Assembly: GCA_963678705.1 (NCBI GenBank) | Contig: OY783209.1 | Span: forward strand, 16,368,001 to 16,432,000 | Direction of reading: 5' to 3' | DNA length: 64,000 nt | DNA from: Panorpa germanica | Lineage: Eukaryota; Arthropoda; Insecta; Mecoptera; Panorpidae | In this document: in pieces, positions 52,989-61,844 of the stretch | Position numbering within the stretch: position 1 is the first letter of the stretch | How the letters are laid out: every line of letters starts with the position of its first letter | Made by a program: the position numbers and the translations under genes | The notes under the pieces: model-generated | The model's database searches: none | Told to the model about the DNA's origin: nothing | What the model saw: only the letters and a program-made list of their open reading frames with translations

Positions 52989-54824
52989 CTAATCTAACAG
53001 TAAAGGTGCTTGTTCTATTTCAATGTTGCAAGCATTACAGTTAATATCTTCACCTTCTGATGGGAGTACTGTATTTAAATCAATATAATAACGATCATGT
53101 TTAAAGTCACAATCTGATAAATAGGGAGGACCGTTCCACCAAAGAGCCTGATCCTTTAAATATTGTGGTTCTATACCACGAGAAATTAAATCAGCCGGGT
53201 TATCACCTGACTTTACATAGTACCAAGAAATTTTATCTGTAAGTTGTGTTATTTGCATTGCTCTGTTATTAACATAGATATTAGCCTTTAGTTTGTCCGC
53301 TTGAATCCAAGCAAGGACTATTTTGGAATCACTATACAAGAAAACTTTATGTTCAAATCTAGTCGTGAGTAATTTACTGACTCTCGCCGCGAGTTGCGCC
53401 AGCAAAACTGCGCTATTAAGCTCTAGTTGGGGTATTGTAAGTACCTTACTTAATGGAGCCACACTAGACTTGGAGCAAATTAAATTTGTTTTTATCTTGC
53501 CATTTGTGTTAGGACACTTAAAGGTAAATGTGTCCAAAATAATATTGTGTTTCAAACCTAATATCTTAATAATGGTTGATTTGTTTAATAATGTTTTATA
53601 GACCTCCAATAGTGAAGGATTTCGTTTAAATCTTTTTTCTAACACATAAAATCTTTGCATGGCGACTGAGAAAGAATTCCCCAATTCTAGTTTATTTACT
53701 GGGCTGACTAATAACAAATCAACAGTAAAAGTATTATTTTTAAGTGCTACTGAATTTTGAAAAATATGTTCAGCCTTTAAATATTCCTCAGAGAACTTAT
53801 CTGTTTCCTCTGGGATTTTCTCAGTCGTCCAAAATTGCTCCATAACATTTTCAAGTTTTGTTTGGTCACAAATAGCAAAATTAGATACAATATTATTATT
53901 ATTTTTGTCATGTGACATATTTTTATAAGGTGAACTAGCCTCAAGTGAAACTGCACGTTTTTCTAAAAAGGAAATAAATTCTGCAATAGTAGGCAGTTTT
54001 TCTAAATTTCTTTCCATGTGGAAAGTGCGGCTAGTAAATATATCTAACTTGCTGCTTAATATTGAGATTAAAATCATATCCCATTTGTCAACAGGATCAT
54101 CAAGATTTTTTAAAGCTTGTAATTGCTGTTTAACTTGACATAAAAAGGCCCTTATAGCGACTGCAGTACCTTTTTGCATGTTTGGAATATCAAGTAGTAT
54201 ATTAATATGATTAGAGATTAATCGCGCCTTATTATCATAGCGCGCTAACAATAAATCAAGCGCCTCTTTATATGAGCTGTTCACAAGTGGCAGATTTATA
54301 ATTTTTGAAAGAGCTTCATCAAGAAGATACTTTCTCAAATAAAAGAGCCTTTGCACATCTGACAATGAGGTATTATTATGAACAACCGCTTGGAAGAGCT
54401 CATAAAAGGGCTTAAACCTGGTTATATCCTTGCCATAAAAGGTTGGAATTTCCACTGCTGGAAGTTTCGATGCAACTAAGCTAGGACAAGTAGGCCTATT
54501 AACTTCTTTTAATTTGGTGATACAAGCATTTAATTTTGCTAGAATATTAAAGTATTTTTCTTCAACTTCCTTTAAGTCTTCATCATCCTGTTCATCAATC
54601 TCTAAAATACTGTACTGCGTGAGCTCGTACGATTGAAATGTAGTCAGCAACTTTTCTTTTTTCGCCTCTAACAACTCCACTGTACCGGATTCGAGAGCCC
54701 TTGAGTCACTGACGTAGTTGTCCATCCTTGATATTGAACCTTTTGCTGTCGTCCGCGCTGCTTTAAGTCTTTTCAATCCCTCCATTCTTCTTACGTGATA
54801 ATATCGTACTTTTATGATAGACAA
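52989..54824 (-). CDS. BEL/Pao gag-pol deletion fusion, 611 codons
   Basis: The N-terminal part is BEL gag with a DUF1759-like region (LPAVEIPTFYGKDITRFKPFYELF, then NNTSLSDVQRLFYLRKYL, about residues 125-165). Around residue 325 it passes to the stretch that normally precedes the RT (LENVMEQFWTTEKIPEE), then to ILGLKHNIILDTFTF and an RNase H-like segment (IPQLELNSAVLLAQLA, FLYSDSKIVLAWIQ, NPADLISRGI). The zinc knuckles, protease, RT palm and integrase are absent, yet the frame stays open over every junction. Such an element could move only with enzymes supplied in trans. The gag and RNase H-like parts could still be expressed. Confidence 0.85.
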   Translation of the reverse strand: MSIIKVRYYHVRRMEGLKRLKAARTTAKGSISRMDNYVSDSRALESGTVELLEAKKEKLLTTFQSYELTQYSILEIDEQDDEDLKEVEEKYFNILAKLNACITKLKEVNRPTCPSLVASKLPAVEIPTFYGKDITRFKPFYELFQAVVHNNTSLSDVQRLFYLRKYLLDEALSKIINLPLVNSSYKEALDLLLARYDNKARLISNHINILLDIPNMQKGTAVAIRAFLCQVKQQLQALKNLDDPVDKWDMILISILSSKLDIFTSRTFHMERNLEKLPTIAEFISFLEKRAVSLEASSPYKNMSHDKNNNNIVSNFAICDQTKLENVMEQFWTTEKIPEETDKFSEEYLKAEHIFQNSVALKNNTFTVDLLLVSPVNKLELGNSFSVAMQRFYVLEKRFKRNPSLLEVYKTLLNKSTIIKILGLKHNIILDTFTFKCPNTNGKIKTNLICSKSSVAPLSKVLTIPQLELNSAVLLAQLAARVSKLLTTRFEHKVFLYSDSKIVLAWIQADKLKANIYVNNRAMQITQLTDKISWYYVKSGDNPADLISRGIEPQYLKDQALWWNGPPYLSDCDFKHDRYYIDLNTVLPSEGEDINCNACNIEIEQAPLLLD

Positions 54825-55202
54825 AACGTGGATGACAAAACGATTCTAGCTTAATCCAGCAACTTAAGAAGTTGTTAATATTTTGGTACTTGTAGATAGT
54901 AAGAAAAATTTTGTACCTTGATGAGTAAAAAAGTATTTTACTCTCTTCCAGCGTCCTTGTGTTCCCTTTCCGTATTGATATTTTTCTTGAATATTTTTTC
55001 TTGAAATGTAAGTATGTAGTATCCAAATCGTCTGTGAATCCGTTTAAATAAAGCGTTGCATAAAAATAAAGCATTACCCAATCAATGGCAATTGATGACT
55101 TCCAGAGCCGCCATGGGGCAAATGTAAAAAAAAAACGCCTGTACACGTGTCGGGTACTATATGGATGTAACCTCAAAACACAACGAAATCACACGCGGTT
55201 AC

Positions 55203-55220
55203 TAGATGCTCGAAGGACCA
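55203..55220 (-). promoter_or_regulatory. BEL primer-binding-site candidate
   Basis: Just inside the 5' LTR the minus strand reads TGGTCCTTCGAGCATCTA. It starts with TGG as expected for pairing to a tRNA 3' CCA end and resembles BEL/Pao primer sites. The tRNA cannot be named without a search. Confidence 0.6.
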
Positions 55221-55228
55221 GCTTCGCA

Positions 55229-55536
55229 TGTACGAAATAAAACCATGCGAGTGAAATTTGAATGAATATTTTATTTAAATATTCAAACTTAAATTAAATT
55301 ACACTTTTCTTAAATAACTTAATAAATTTCTATTGTACAAAATGGTGGAGAATCGTGACACTCCAAGTGTAAAGAACAGAATCTAACAGAATGAACAATC
55401 AACTGCCTTGCCATATGCCTGTGGCGTACACTCCAATACTTGTAATGTTGCCCTGTGTGTAAATTCTACCAGAGACAACAATACTTCACAATATTGAAAT
55501 GTCACCAGAGACATATCTTATGTTCTGTACTGAACA
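55229..55536 (-). repeat. BEL 5' LTR
   Basis: 308 bp, 305 identical to 52371-52678. In the element orientation it starts TGTTCAGTAC and ends TTCGTACA. The adjacent untranslated leader runs to 54825. Confidence 0.93.
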
Positions 55537-58309
55537 AACAGTTTAAAATATGTGTCAGAATTTTAACGCTTGGGTCTGCTGACCGCCAATGCCTATATGT
55601 TAGTCGGTCAACTCCTGGTGACGAATTCTCAAATTTTCTCAATCTTATTGAGACTTCATGTAGTGTGAATTTTCTGGTATTGATTGGTTCACGCGTGTTA
55701 TCCTCGATGGTTGGGTATATGTCATTTGGATAATCCACAAAGGTCAGTGTTTTGGTAAAATGGTTGTGGATGTCGTCTTTGCTTATTTGGCAGGTGGTGA
55801 TTGCCTCACCTATTATTAATCGCATGGCTTGTCTGCGGTTTCCCTTATACAATTTTTGAATGAATTTAGCATCATTTATATCACCTAAATTTCTAGATTT
55901 TGCAACATAATTTGGGTCTCTTATTGGTAGTTTAACAATTTTACCTGCCTCAGTGGTAATTTCTGTTAAAGTCTGCTCAAAGTTTTCCCAATTATGGGTG
56001 TTGATATTACTGTTCAAAATCTTTAATAGCGAATCACTAAAACCATTAAGTAGTGAGTCATCCAAAATGTCATCCGGGAGTTGTTGAAAATTGTCATTTA
56101 TAACTTGATGTTCTTCGTCTATATCCGAGTTGTTTATATCGGCTGCGTGAGGGCTTAGTGGCATGGAAAAATCTGAAATTATACTGTTAACGCTTGTTGA
56201 CAATTGGGATGGTATAAGTTGCGATTCAGTGACTTGTGGAATGGCGTTTAAGATGGTTTCTGGTACTATATGAACCTCATTTGTATGCGCAATATCTAAA
56301 GGTGGAATAACAGGTAATGGTATAATAGTAGACGTATTCACAGTAACTTGCGTTGTTATATTCTCTATATTGTTATTTGATGCAATTGATGGTATAGTAC
56401 TTGTTTGTTCTATATTTTGATTATTGTCGTTGTTGTTATTGGTTGCACGATTACGGCCATAATATCTGCGCTTGCGTTGGCGCGTGTCTGGAAAGCTCAT
56501 TTCAGACCCAGGTGGATTAATTTTACTTTCCAGATCACCTCTTATGTGTTTACGTTCGTGATTGACGACACCCTGGTTCTATGGGCAAGTATATTCGCAA
56601 TATTTACATTTAAACCTAAATTGAACCAATGGCCTGTTGTTTGTTGGTAGTGGTGCTAAGCAATATACCAGATACCAAGAGGGCTTGATTGTAATTACAG
56701 AGTGGCATATGTTACAGAAAAAGATGACGTTTTTTATTCTGGTTTGATGTTGTTGCTCAAGGTGACGTTTGAGATTTTGCAGTTTCAGTACAAGTTATTG
56801 CTTCAGGTGTTGGAAAATAGATGGTTAATGCATCTTTTTGTCTCGTAGGTTGGTTGTTAAGAATCAAGTCAGAACTAAGTACTATATTTGCATCATTGTT
56901 ATTTATGTTGTTGTTAGCGTTATTAACGTTATTATGATTTACTGACTTAATTGAGGACGAAGATGATTCTGAGTTTGAGAAATCGGGATCAATTACTGAA
57001 TTGTCAACACTTTTTTCAAATGTGTTGCTTGTAGTTTTTAATTCCGGGGATTTGGATAGGTTAGATGGAATGTCTCCTTCTTCACTTCCTGGTAATATAG
57101 CGACATTACTGATGGCGTTTGTTGCCTTCAAGTCAACCCATCCAGCATCCAAATGAAACACGTCATCAGTAATGTCACCACTTTTCCTTGGTTGGATCGT
57201 GATGAGGTCACACAGCGGGATGGTAATTGGCTGGAGAGATCCAAGTGACTGGGAAAGGGGAGGATCCTCCGAATTAATTCCAGACCTCTTGGAGTTAGTA
57301 ATTAAAGAAATTTCAAAAGATTTTGTCAGTCTTTTAGGTTTTACCAAATGAATTGGTGGCACTATATTGCCTTTCTCTATACTTTTGGTAATATTTTTAT
57401 TCTTCAAACGCGTGTCTAATAATTTTATAAGTTCAGCACGATCGGTTTTAACGTTTTTGACTACTTTATCTTCTAAAATCTCAAACCTGTAATTAGTTTG
57501 CCTTACAGGTAACTCTTTACAGGTTGGAGATTTTATTATATTTTGGACACTATTTTGCGTATTGCTTTTATTGTTAATCATTTTGTCACGATCAATTGAT
57601 TGATCCAACGAATTTTTTGAACTTTTGTATGAATTTTCAAATTTTGAATTTGATGAAAATATCATTTCTGGACAGTTAATTAATTTTCTTACAATTTTGT
57701 CTTTTAGTAAAAGATTAACTATTAAACTAAACTAAAGATTAAAGATTAATATGTTGAAATTAAATTAAAATTATTGGGTAGCGATGAATTTAGAAAAATT
57801 AATGAACTGTCTAATGATTTTGAGATTTTATTTAAATTCTGGTTCTCAAATGGAGCGCATGGTTGCGTTGAATTTAGTCTTACTGAGACAATGGTTTGAT
57901 ACTGCTTTGAATAATTTTGTTTAACAAATTCTTATCGGAATTATTTGATACTGAGTTATTTGATTTTAATACTTCCGCGTATGACCGGGAAGTATTACCA
58001 GAAAATAAGTCTACTGAATTGTTACTCAAATTTGACCTGTTTGAAGTACTATGAATGTTATTTGAAATAATATTTTTATTAACACTTTTATTTGCCGCTG
58101 TATTTGTTTTGACTACTGTTTCTAAAAATAATTTTGAATTTGTATCTGAATCTGTTTGTTCAGATTGAGAACTGGAAATATTAGGAGAGAAAATAATTGA
58201 AGTTGATGATTGCGAAACATTTGGAGTTGAACTTACCCTATGGGAATAAAATTTTCTTGTTTTAACTGGAGTAATTTTGACACTTTTGTTAGAACTATTA
58301 CTTAAATTT
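55537..58309 (-). pseudogene. B5, segment 3: N-terminal part and zinc fingers
   Basis: Minus-strand pieces are 55502-56500 (linker and RT start), zinc fingers 2 and 3 with the shared stop near 56580, and 56757-57665 (302 codons from MIFSSNSKFENS, upstream of a zinc finger 1 deletion identical to B3/B4). A further N-terminal stretch reaches 58309. At 57721-57748 a 28-bp filler rich in AAAGATTA replaces GAAGG at exactly the site where B3 carries the TIR element. The segment ends at the Copia target duplicate AATTT (58305-58309). Confidence 0.88.
57721..57748. other. 28-bp templated filler at the TIR-element target site in B5
   Basis: After AAAAGATTAACT the sequence reads ATTAAACTAAACTAAAGATT then AAAGATTA before rejoining ATATGTTG. 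B4 has only GAAGG between these anchors. The filler is made of partial copies of the adjacent AAAGATTAACT, as left by error-prone break repair. Confidence 0.6.
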
Positions 58310-58470
58310 TGTTATTTTATGTCTATTTTGTATCGACAATATCAGTCAATTATACCAGTAGTGCCATCTACTAGCAACTATGTAATACTGTATTTTTATA
58401 TGTGTAGTAAATGTGAGGTTTGGAATAAAGTTTAGTTCGTATCTGTGACTCAAGCGTTTGATTTATTAGA
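58310..58470 (+). repeat. Copia 5' LTR
   Basis: 161 bp, starting TGTTATTTTATG and ending TTTATTAGA instead of the usual CA. It contains a TATTTTTATATG stretch and a polyadenylation signal AATAAA at 58424-58429. Confidence 0.93.
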
Positions 58471-58484
58471 GGTTATGGGACCAG
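58471..58484 (+). promoter_or_regulatory. Copia primer-binding site
   Basis: GGTTATGGGACCAG immediately follows the LTR. Copia elements use an internal part of initiator tRNA-Met as primer, with a GGTTATGGG-type site, so the match is direct. Confidence 0.8.
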
Positions 58485-58556
58485 TATTTTTTTAGTTTTT
58501 CTCGCAATTTTCGTGGACATTATTAGTGAAATAGTCTTTGCAGATTGAGATAAACT

Positions 58557-58925
58557 GTGATTAACGCTGTGACTGTGAAAACTGTGCCTAAACTGAAAGG
58601 TCGGGAGAATTACAGTGAATGGGCTTTCGCGGCTGAGAATTTCTTAATTCTGGAGGGGCTGTCTGATTGCATTAAGTCAGAGACAGTACCAGAAGAAATA
58701 GGAGCAGCAGGTGACGCGAAAACTGTACCTAAACTGAAAGGTCGGGAGAATTACAGTGAATGGGCTTTCGCGGCTGAGAATTTTTTAATTCTGGAGGGGC
58801 TGTCTGATTGCATCAAGTCGGAGACAGTACCAGAAGAAATAGGAGCAGCAGGTGACGCGAAAATATTCCCATATGATAATGGCGATCGAGCATTGCGGCA
58901 TACCATTGACAGCAGACGCCATTAA
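58557..58925 (+). pseudogene. Copia gag remnant with duplicated 47-codon segment
   Basis: The frame encodes LKGRENYSEWAFAAENFLIL, the usual start of Copia gag, twice in tandem. The 141-bp copies begin at 58580 and 58721 and are nearly identical. After the second copy the frame runs out (IDSRRH) because the middle of gag is deleted and the downstream part continues in another frame. No ATG precedes it in a good position. It cannot make normal gag. Confidence 0.8.
58580..58861 (+). repeat. 141-bp in-frame tandem duplication
   Basis: Two copies of a 47-codon unit (TVPKLKGRENYSEW ... IGAAGDAK) lie head to tail with only a few substitutions, for example CTGTGCC against CTGTACC. The duplication is in phase. 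Confidence 0.92.
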
Positions 58926-60801
58926 AACAAAGTTGTTGGACATGGAAGAAAGCGAAAACGGTGGCGACAGCAGCGCTTTTAATTCCAGTGGTGTGTTTGC
59001 GAGTTATAAGAAGAACCGGAATGTTGGTGGCACTTCAACCAGAGACAATGCCCATATGTCAAAGTCAAAACCAAAGGTCATAACATGCTATAAATGTAAA
59101 CAAACAGGGCATTACCGTAATCAGTGTACATTTTCGAACAAAAATTCATGGAATACAAACAATAATGAACGTACAAGTAGTAATGCGTTTAGCGCCGTGT
59201 TCTTGAATGGTGAATTTTGCAAAAGCGATTGGTATATTGACTCCGGGGCGAGTGTTCATCTTACCGCGAACAAAGAATGGTTGTCAAATGTGTCGCGGGA
59301 TCTTAAGATTAAAGAAATTGTCGTGGCAAACAAAAATAAAATACCTGTATTATGTACTGGAGATGTGCAGATTACGACAAAGACGCACGCCAGTAAATAC
59401 GATATTACAGTGGAATGTGTATTGTGCGTACCAAAGTTGACTACAAATCTGTTGTCTGTTAGTCAACTTATATCCAAAGGAAACAAAGTTTTATTTAACA
59501 ACAATAGTTGTCAGATTTTCAATAAGGCAGGAGTACTTGTGGCTACAGCATGTCTGTTGAATGGTGTATATAAACTGAATAATCTTCTGGAGGTACAGGA
59601 ACATTGTTCAGATGATGTGAATACAGTTCCAGTAGGGGAAGAAGATTTGACACTTCAGAAAGATTCACATGAACAATCAGATAGCTTGAACATAGATGAC
59701 AGTGGTGAAATGTATGTACCTTGTGAAGATGAAACATTAGATAGCTCAGAGTCTGGTGCAACAGACAGTGAAGACTCCATAATACTCAACAATGTCAACA
59801 CAATAAGTGGTCCTCGGCGTAGAAAGCAGCCAGACAGATTTGGATTTGCAAGTGCTTGCATAGAAGATGACCAGATGTTCACGGGTGAGATATTGTTGCA
59901 AGAAGCCTTGGAAGGATCTGAGAAAGCACAGTGGTTAGCGGCAGTGCAGGAAGAGCTACAGTCGTTCGAGAAAAATAGTGCGTGGGAACTCGTAGATGTT
60001 CCAAAAGATGGTACTATAGTGCAGTGCAAGTGGGTGTTGCGGAAAAAGTACGATAGTGAAAACAATGTGCGTTACCGTGCTCGTCTAGTCGCAAAGGGCT
60101 TCACCCAAAAACATGGTGTGGACTATACTGAAACATTTTCGCCTGTAGTGAGACATACAACTCTTAGACTATTATTTACATTGTCTGTAAAGTTAGGTTT
60201 AGATGTCACTCATTTAGATGTTAAGACTGCGTTCTTTAATGGTGATTTAGAGGAAACCATTTACATGAAAATGCCAGATTGTTATAATAGTAGTAGTTCA
60301 GTTAGTAAAGTATTAAAACTTAAAAAGGCCATTTATGGACTTAAGCAGGCCTCTAGGGCCTGGAATAAAAAGGTAGATGATTGTTTGATCAGTAATGGTT
60401 ATGAAAGATCAAAAATAGAGCCATGTATGTATATAAAGGATAATAACAAATGTAAGACCATTGTAACAGTCTATGTCGATGATTTCTTTATATTTTCCAA
60501 CGATAAAACTGAAACTAAGAGCTTGAAACAGATTTTATCTAATAAGTTTAGCATTAAAGACTTAGGTGATGTTAAACTATGTCTTGGAATGAATGTAACC
60601 TTTAACAAAGATAAAGGATATGTAACTTTGAACCAGCAAACTTATATTGAACAATTATTGAACAAATTTAATTTAAGTGATTGTAAGGTTGTTGATACAC
60701 CTATGGAGGTCAAATTAAATGTAAGTAAAGGTGAAGTAGGTGTAAATAAATGTGTGCCCTATCAACAACTAATTGGTAGCTTAATGTACCTGTCAGTCTA
60801 A
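58852..60801 (+). pseudogene. Copia gag C-terminus, protease and RT (integrase deleted)
   Basis: From about 58875 the frame matches gag (MAIEHCGIPLTADAIKTKLL). Then come a zinc knuckle (CYKCKQTGHYRNQC), the protease active site (WYIDSGASVHL), LLSVSQLISKG and a short GAG-pre-integrase stretch. It then jumps to the linker before the RT (GPRRRKQPDRFG). The integrase core is missing entirely. The RT follows with KWVLRKKY, RARLVAKGFTQKHGVDY, HLDVKTAFFNGDLEE, IYGLKQASRAWN and YVDDFFIF. A TAA at 60799-60801 interrupts the LMYLSV-TRPDI motif. Without it the frame continues into the RNase H region. Confidence 0.9.
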
Positions 60802-61422
60802 ACTAGGCCAGATATTAGTTATTCTATAAGTTTTTTGAGTCAATTCAATAATTGCTACACTAAACAGCATTGGGAATATGCAAAGAGATTATTGAGATAT
60901 CTTAAAAGAACTAAATCTTATGGAATAAAATATTGTAAAGATGGTAACTCAGAAATAAGAGGCTATGTTGATGCTGATTGGGCTTCTAACTCTGAAGATA
61001 GGAGATCATATACTGGGATGTGTTTTTTGTTGTCTCATGGTGTAATATCATGGGAATGTAGGAAACAGAAATGTGTAGCCCTCTCCAGTACTGAATCTGA
61101 GTATATTGGTCTATCTGAGGCATGTAGAGAAGCATTATATCTTAAGGAATTACAGTATGAAATAACCAATAAGATGTACACAATAAGCATATTCAATGAT
61201 AACCAAGGCGCACAGAAGTTGTGTGCAAACCCAGTCTTTCATAAACGTACAAAGCATATTGATATCAAATATCATTTTTGTCGTGATTTAGTAAAAGATA
61301 AAGTTGTTAAAGTACTATATGTGCCAACAGCTGATATGCCAGCTGTCATTTTAACGAAAAGTTTATGTTCAGCAAAGCATTATAAATTTATGTTACTTCT
61401 TGGAATAGTTTGTTTAAATTAA
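60802..61422 (+). pseudogene. Copia RNase H domain (downstream of the nonsense codon)
   Basis: The same frame continues with TRPDISYSISFLSQF, then YVDADWASNSEDRRSYTG, VALSSTESEYIGLSEA, the NDNQGAQKL active-site region and HKRTKHIDIKYHF, ending KHYKFMLLLGIVCLN. These are standard Copia RNase H landmarks. The normally conserved ADxLTK motif is altered (ADMPAVILTK). A purine-rich tract (GATAAGTAGGGG, ending 61465) precedes the 3' LTR and is the likely plus-strand primer. Confidence 0.88.
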
Positions 61423-61465
61423 ATTTGTATTTATCTGTAATAGTGGATATTGCGATAAGTAGGGG

Positions 61466-61626
61466 TGTTATTTTATGTCTATTTTGTATCGACAATATCA
61501 GTCAATTATACAAGTAGTGCCATCTACTAGCAACTATGTAATACTGTATTTTTATATGTGTAGTAAATGTGAGGTTTGGAATAAAGTTTAGTTCGTATCT
61601 GTGACTCAAGCGTTTGATTTATTAGA
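61466..61626 (+). repeat. Copia 3' LTR
   Basis: 161 bp, identical to 58310-58470 except ACAAGTAG for ACCAGTAG. It is followed by the AATTT duplicate. Confidence 0.93.
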
Positions 61627-61844
61627 AATTTAATTTAGAAACAATTTTTTATTTTTTATTTGAAACTGAAATTTAATGTTGTACGATGAATGCAGATTGC
61701 GAAGATTGTCTGTATTGCTTTTCACCGCGTGGTAACTATGTCTTGTAGTGAGTTCACCAGACAGGGAGTTACCGTTGGTGAAAAAAGTGTTCGGAAAATG
61801 TAAAAGATTTTCCGAATGTTGTCAGGGTATTTGGCCGCACGCGC
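61627..61844 (-). other. B5, segment 4: start of the 5' leader, cut short
   Basis: After the Copia element the B5 leader continues with the pseudoknot region and the TTCGGAAAAT/ATTTTCCGAA hairpin near 61794. It breaks off at CCGCACGCGC and runs directly into family A 3' UTR (TGTAACACACACTG). About 799 bp present in B4-A3 (31558-32356) are missing, including the 5'-terminal stem-loop. Confidence 0.85.

Larger units (their letters stand above)
52371..55536 (-). mobile_element. BEL/Pao LTR retrotransposon, internally deleted, 3,166 bp
   Basis: Two 308-bp LTRs differ at three positions, and the 5-bp target duplication AACAG lies at 52366-52370 and 55537-55541. B3 and B4 show the uninterrupted site (for example at about 28588). 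A primer-binding-like site follows the 5' LTR. A single minus-strand ORF fuses gag to parts of pol. Protease, most of the RT and the integrase are missing. Confidence 0.93.
58310..61626 (+). mobile_element. Copia LTR retrotransposon, integrase-less, 3,317 bp
   Basis: Two 161-bp LTRs differ at one position, and the target duplication AATTT lies at 58305-58309 and 61627-61631. B4 near 31345 shows the empty site. A primer site for initiator tRNA-Met follows the left LTR. The coding region retains a damaged gag, zinc knuckle, protease, RT and RNase H. The integrase core is deleted, so the element depends on others for insertion. Confidence 0.94.

Noticed and set aside
54763-55176. 137-codon minus-strand ORF upstream of the BEL gag
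   Set aside because: It lies in the BEL untranslated leader between primer site and gag and has no recognisable domain. Likely chance.
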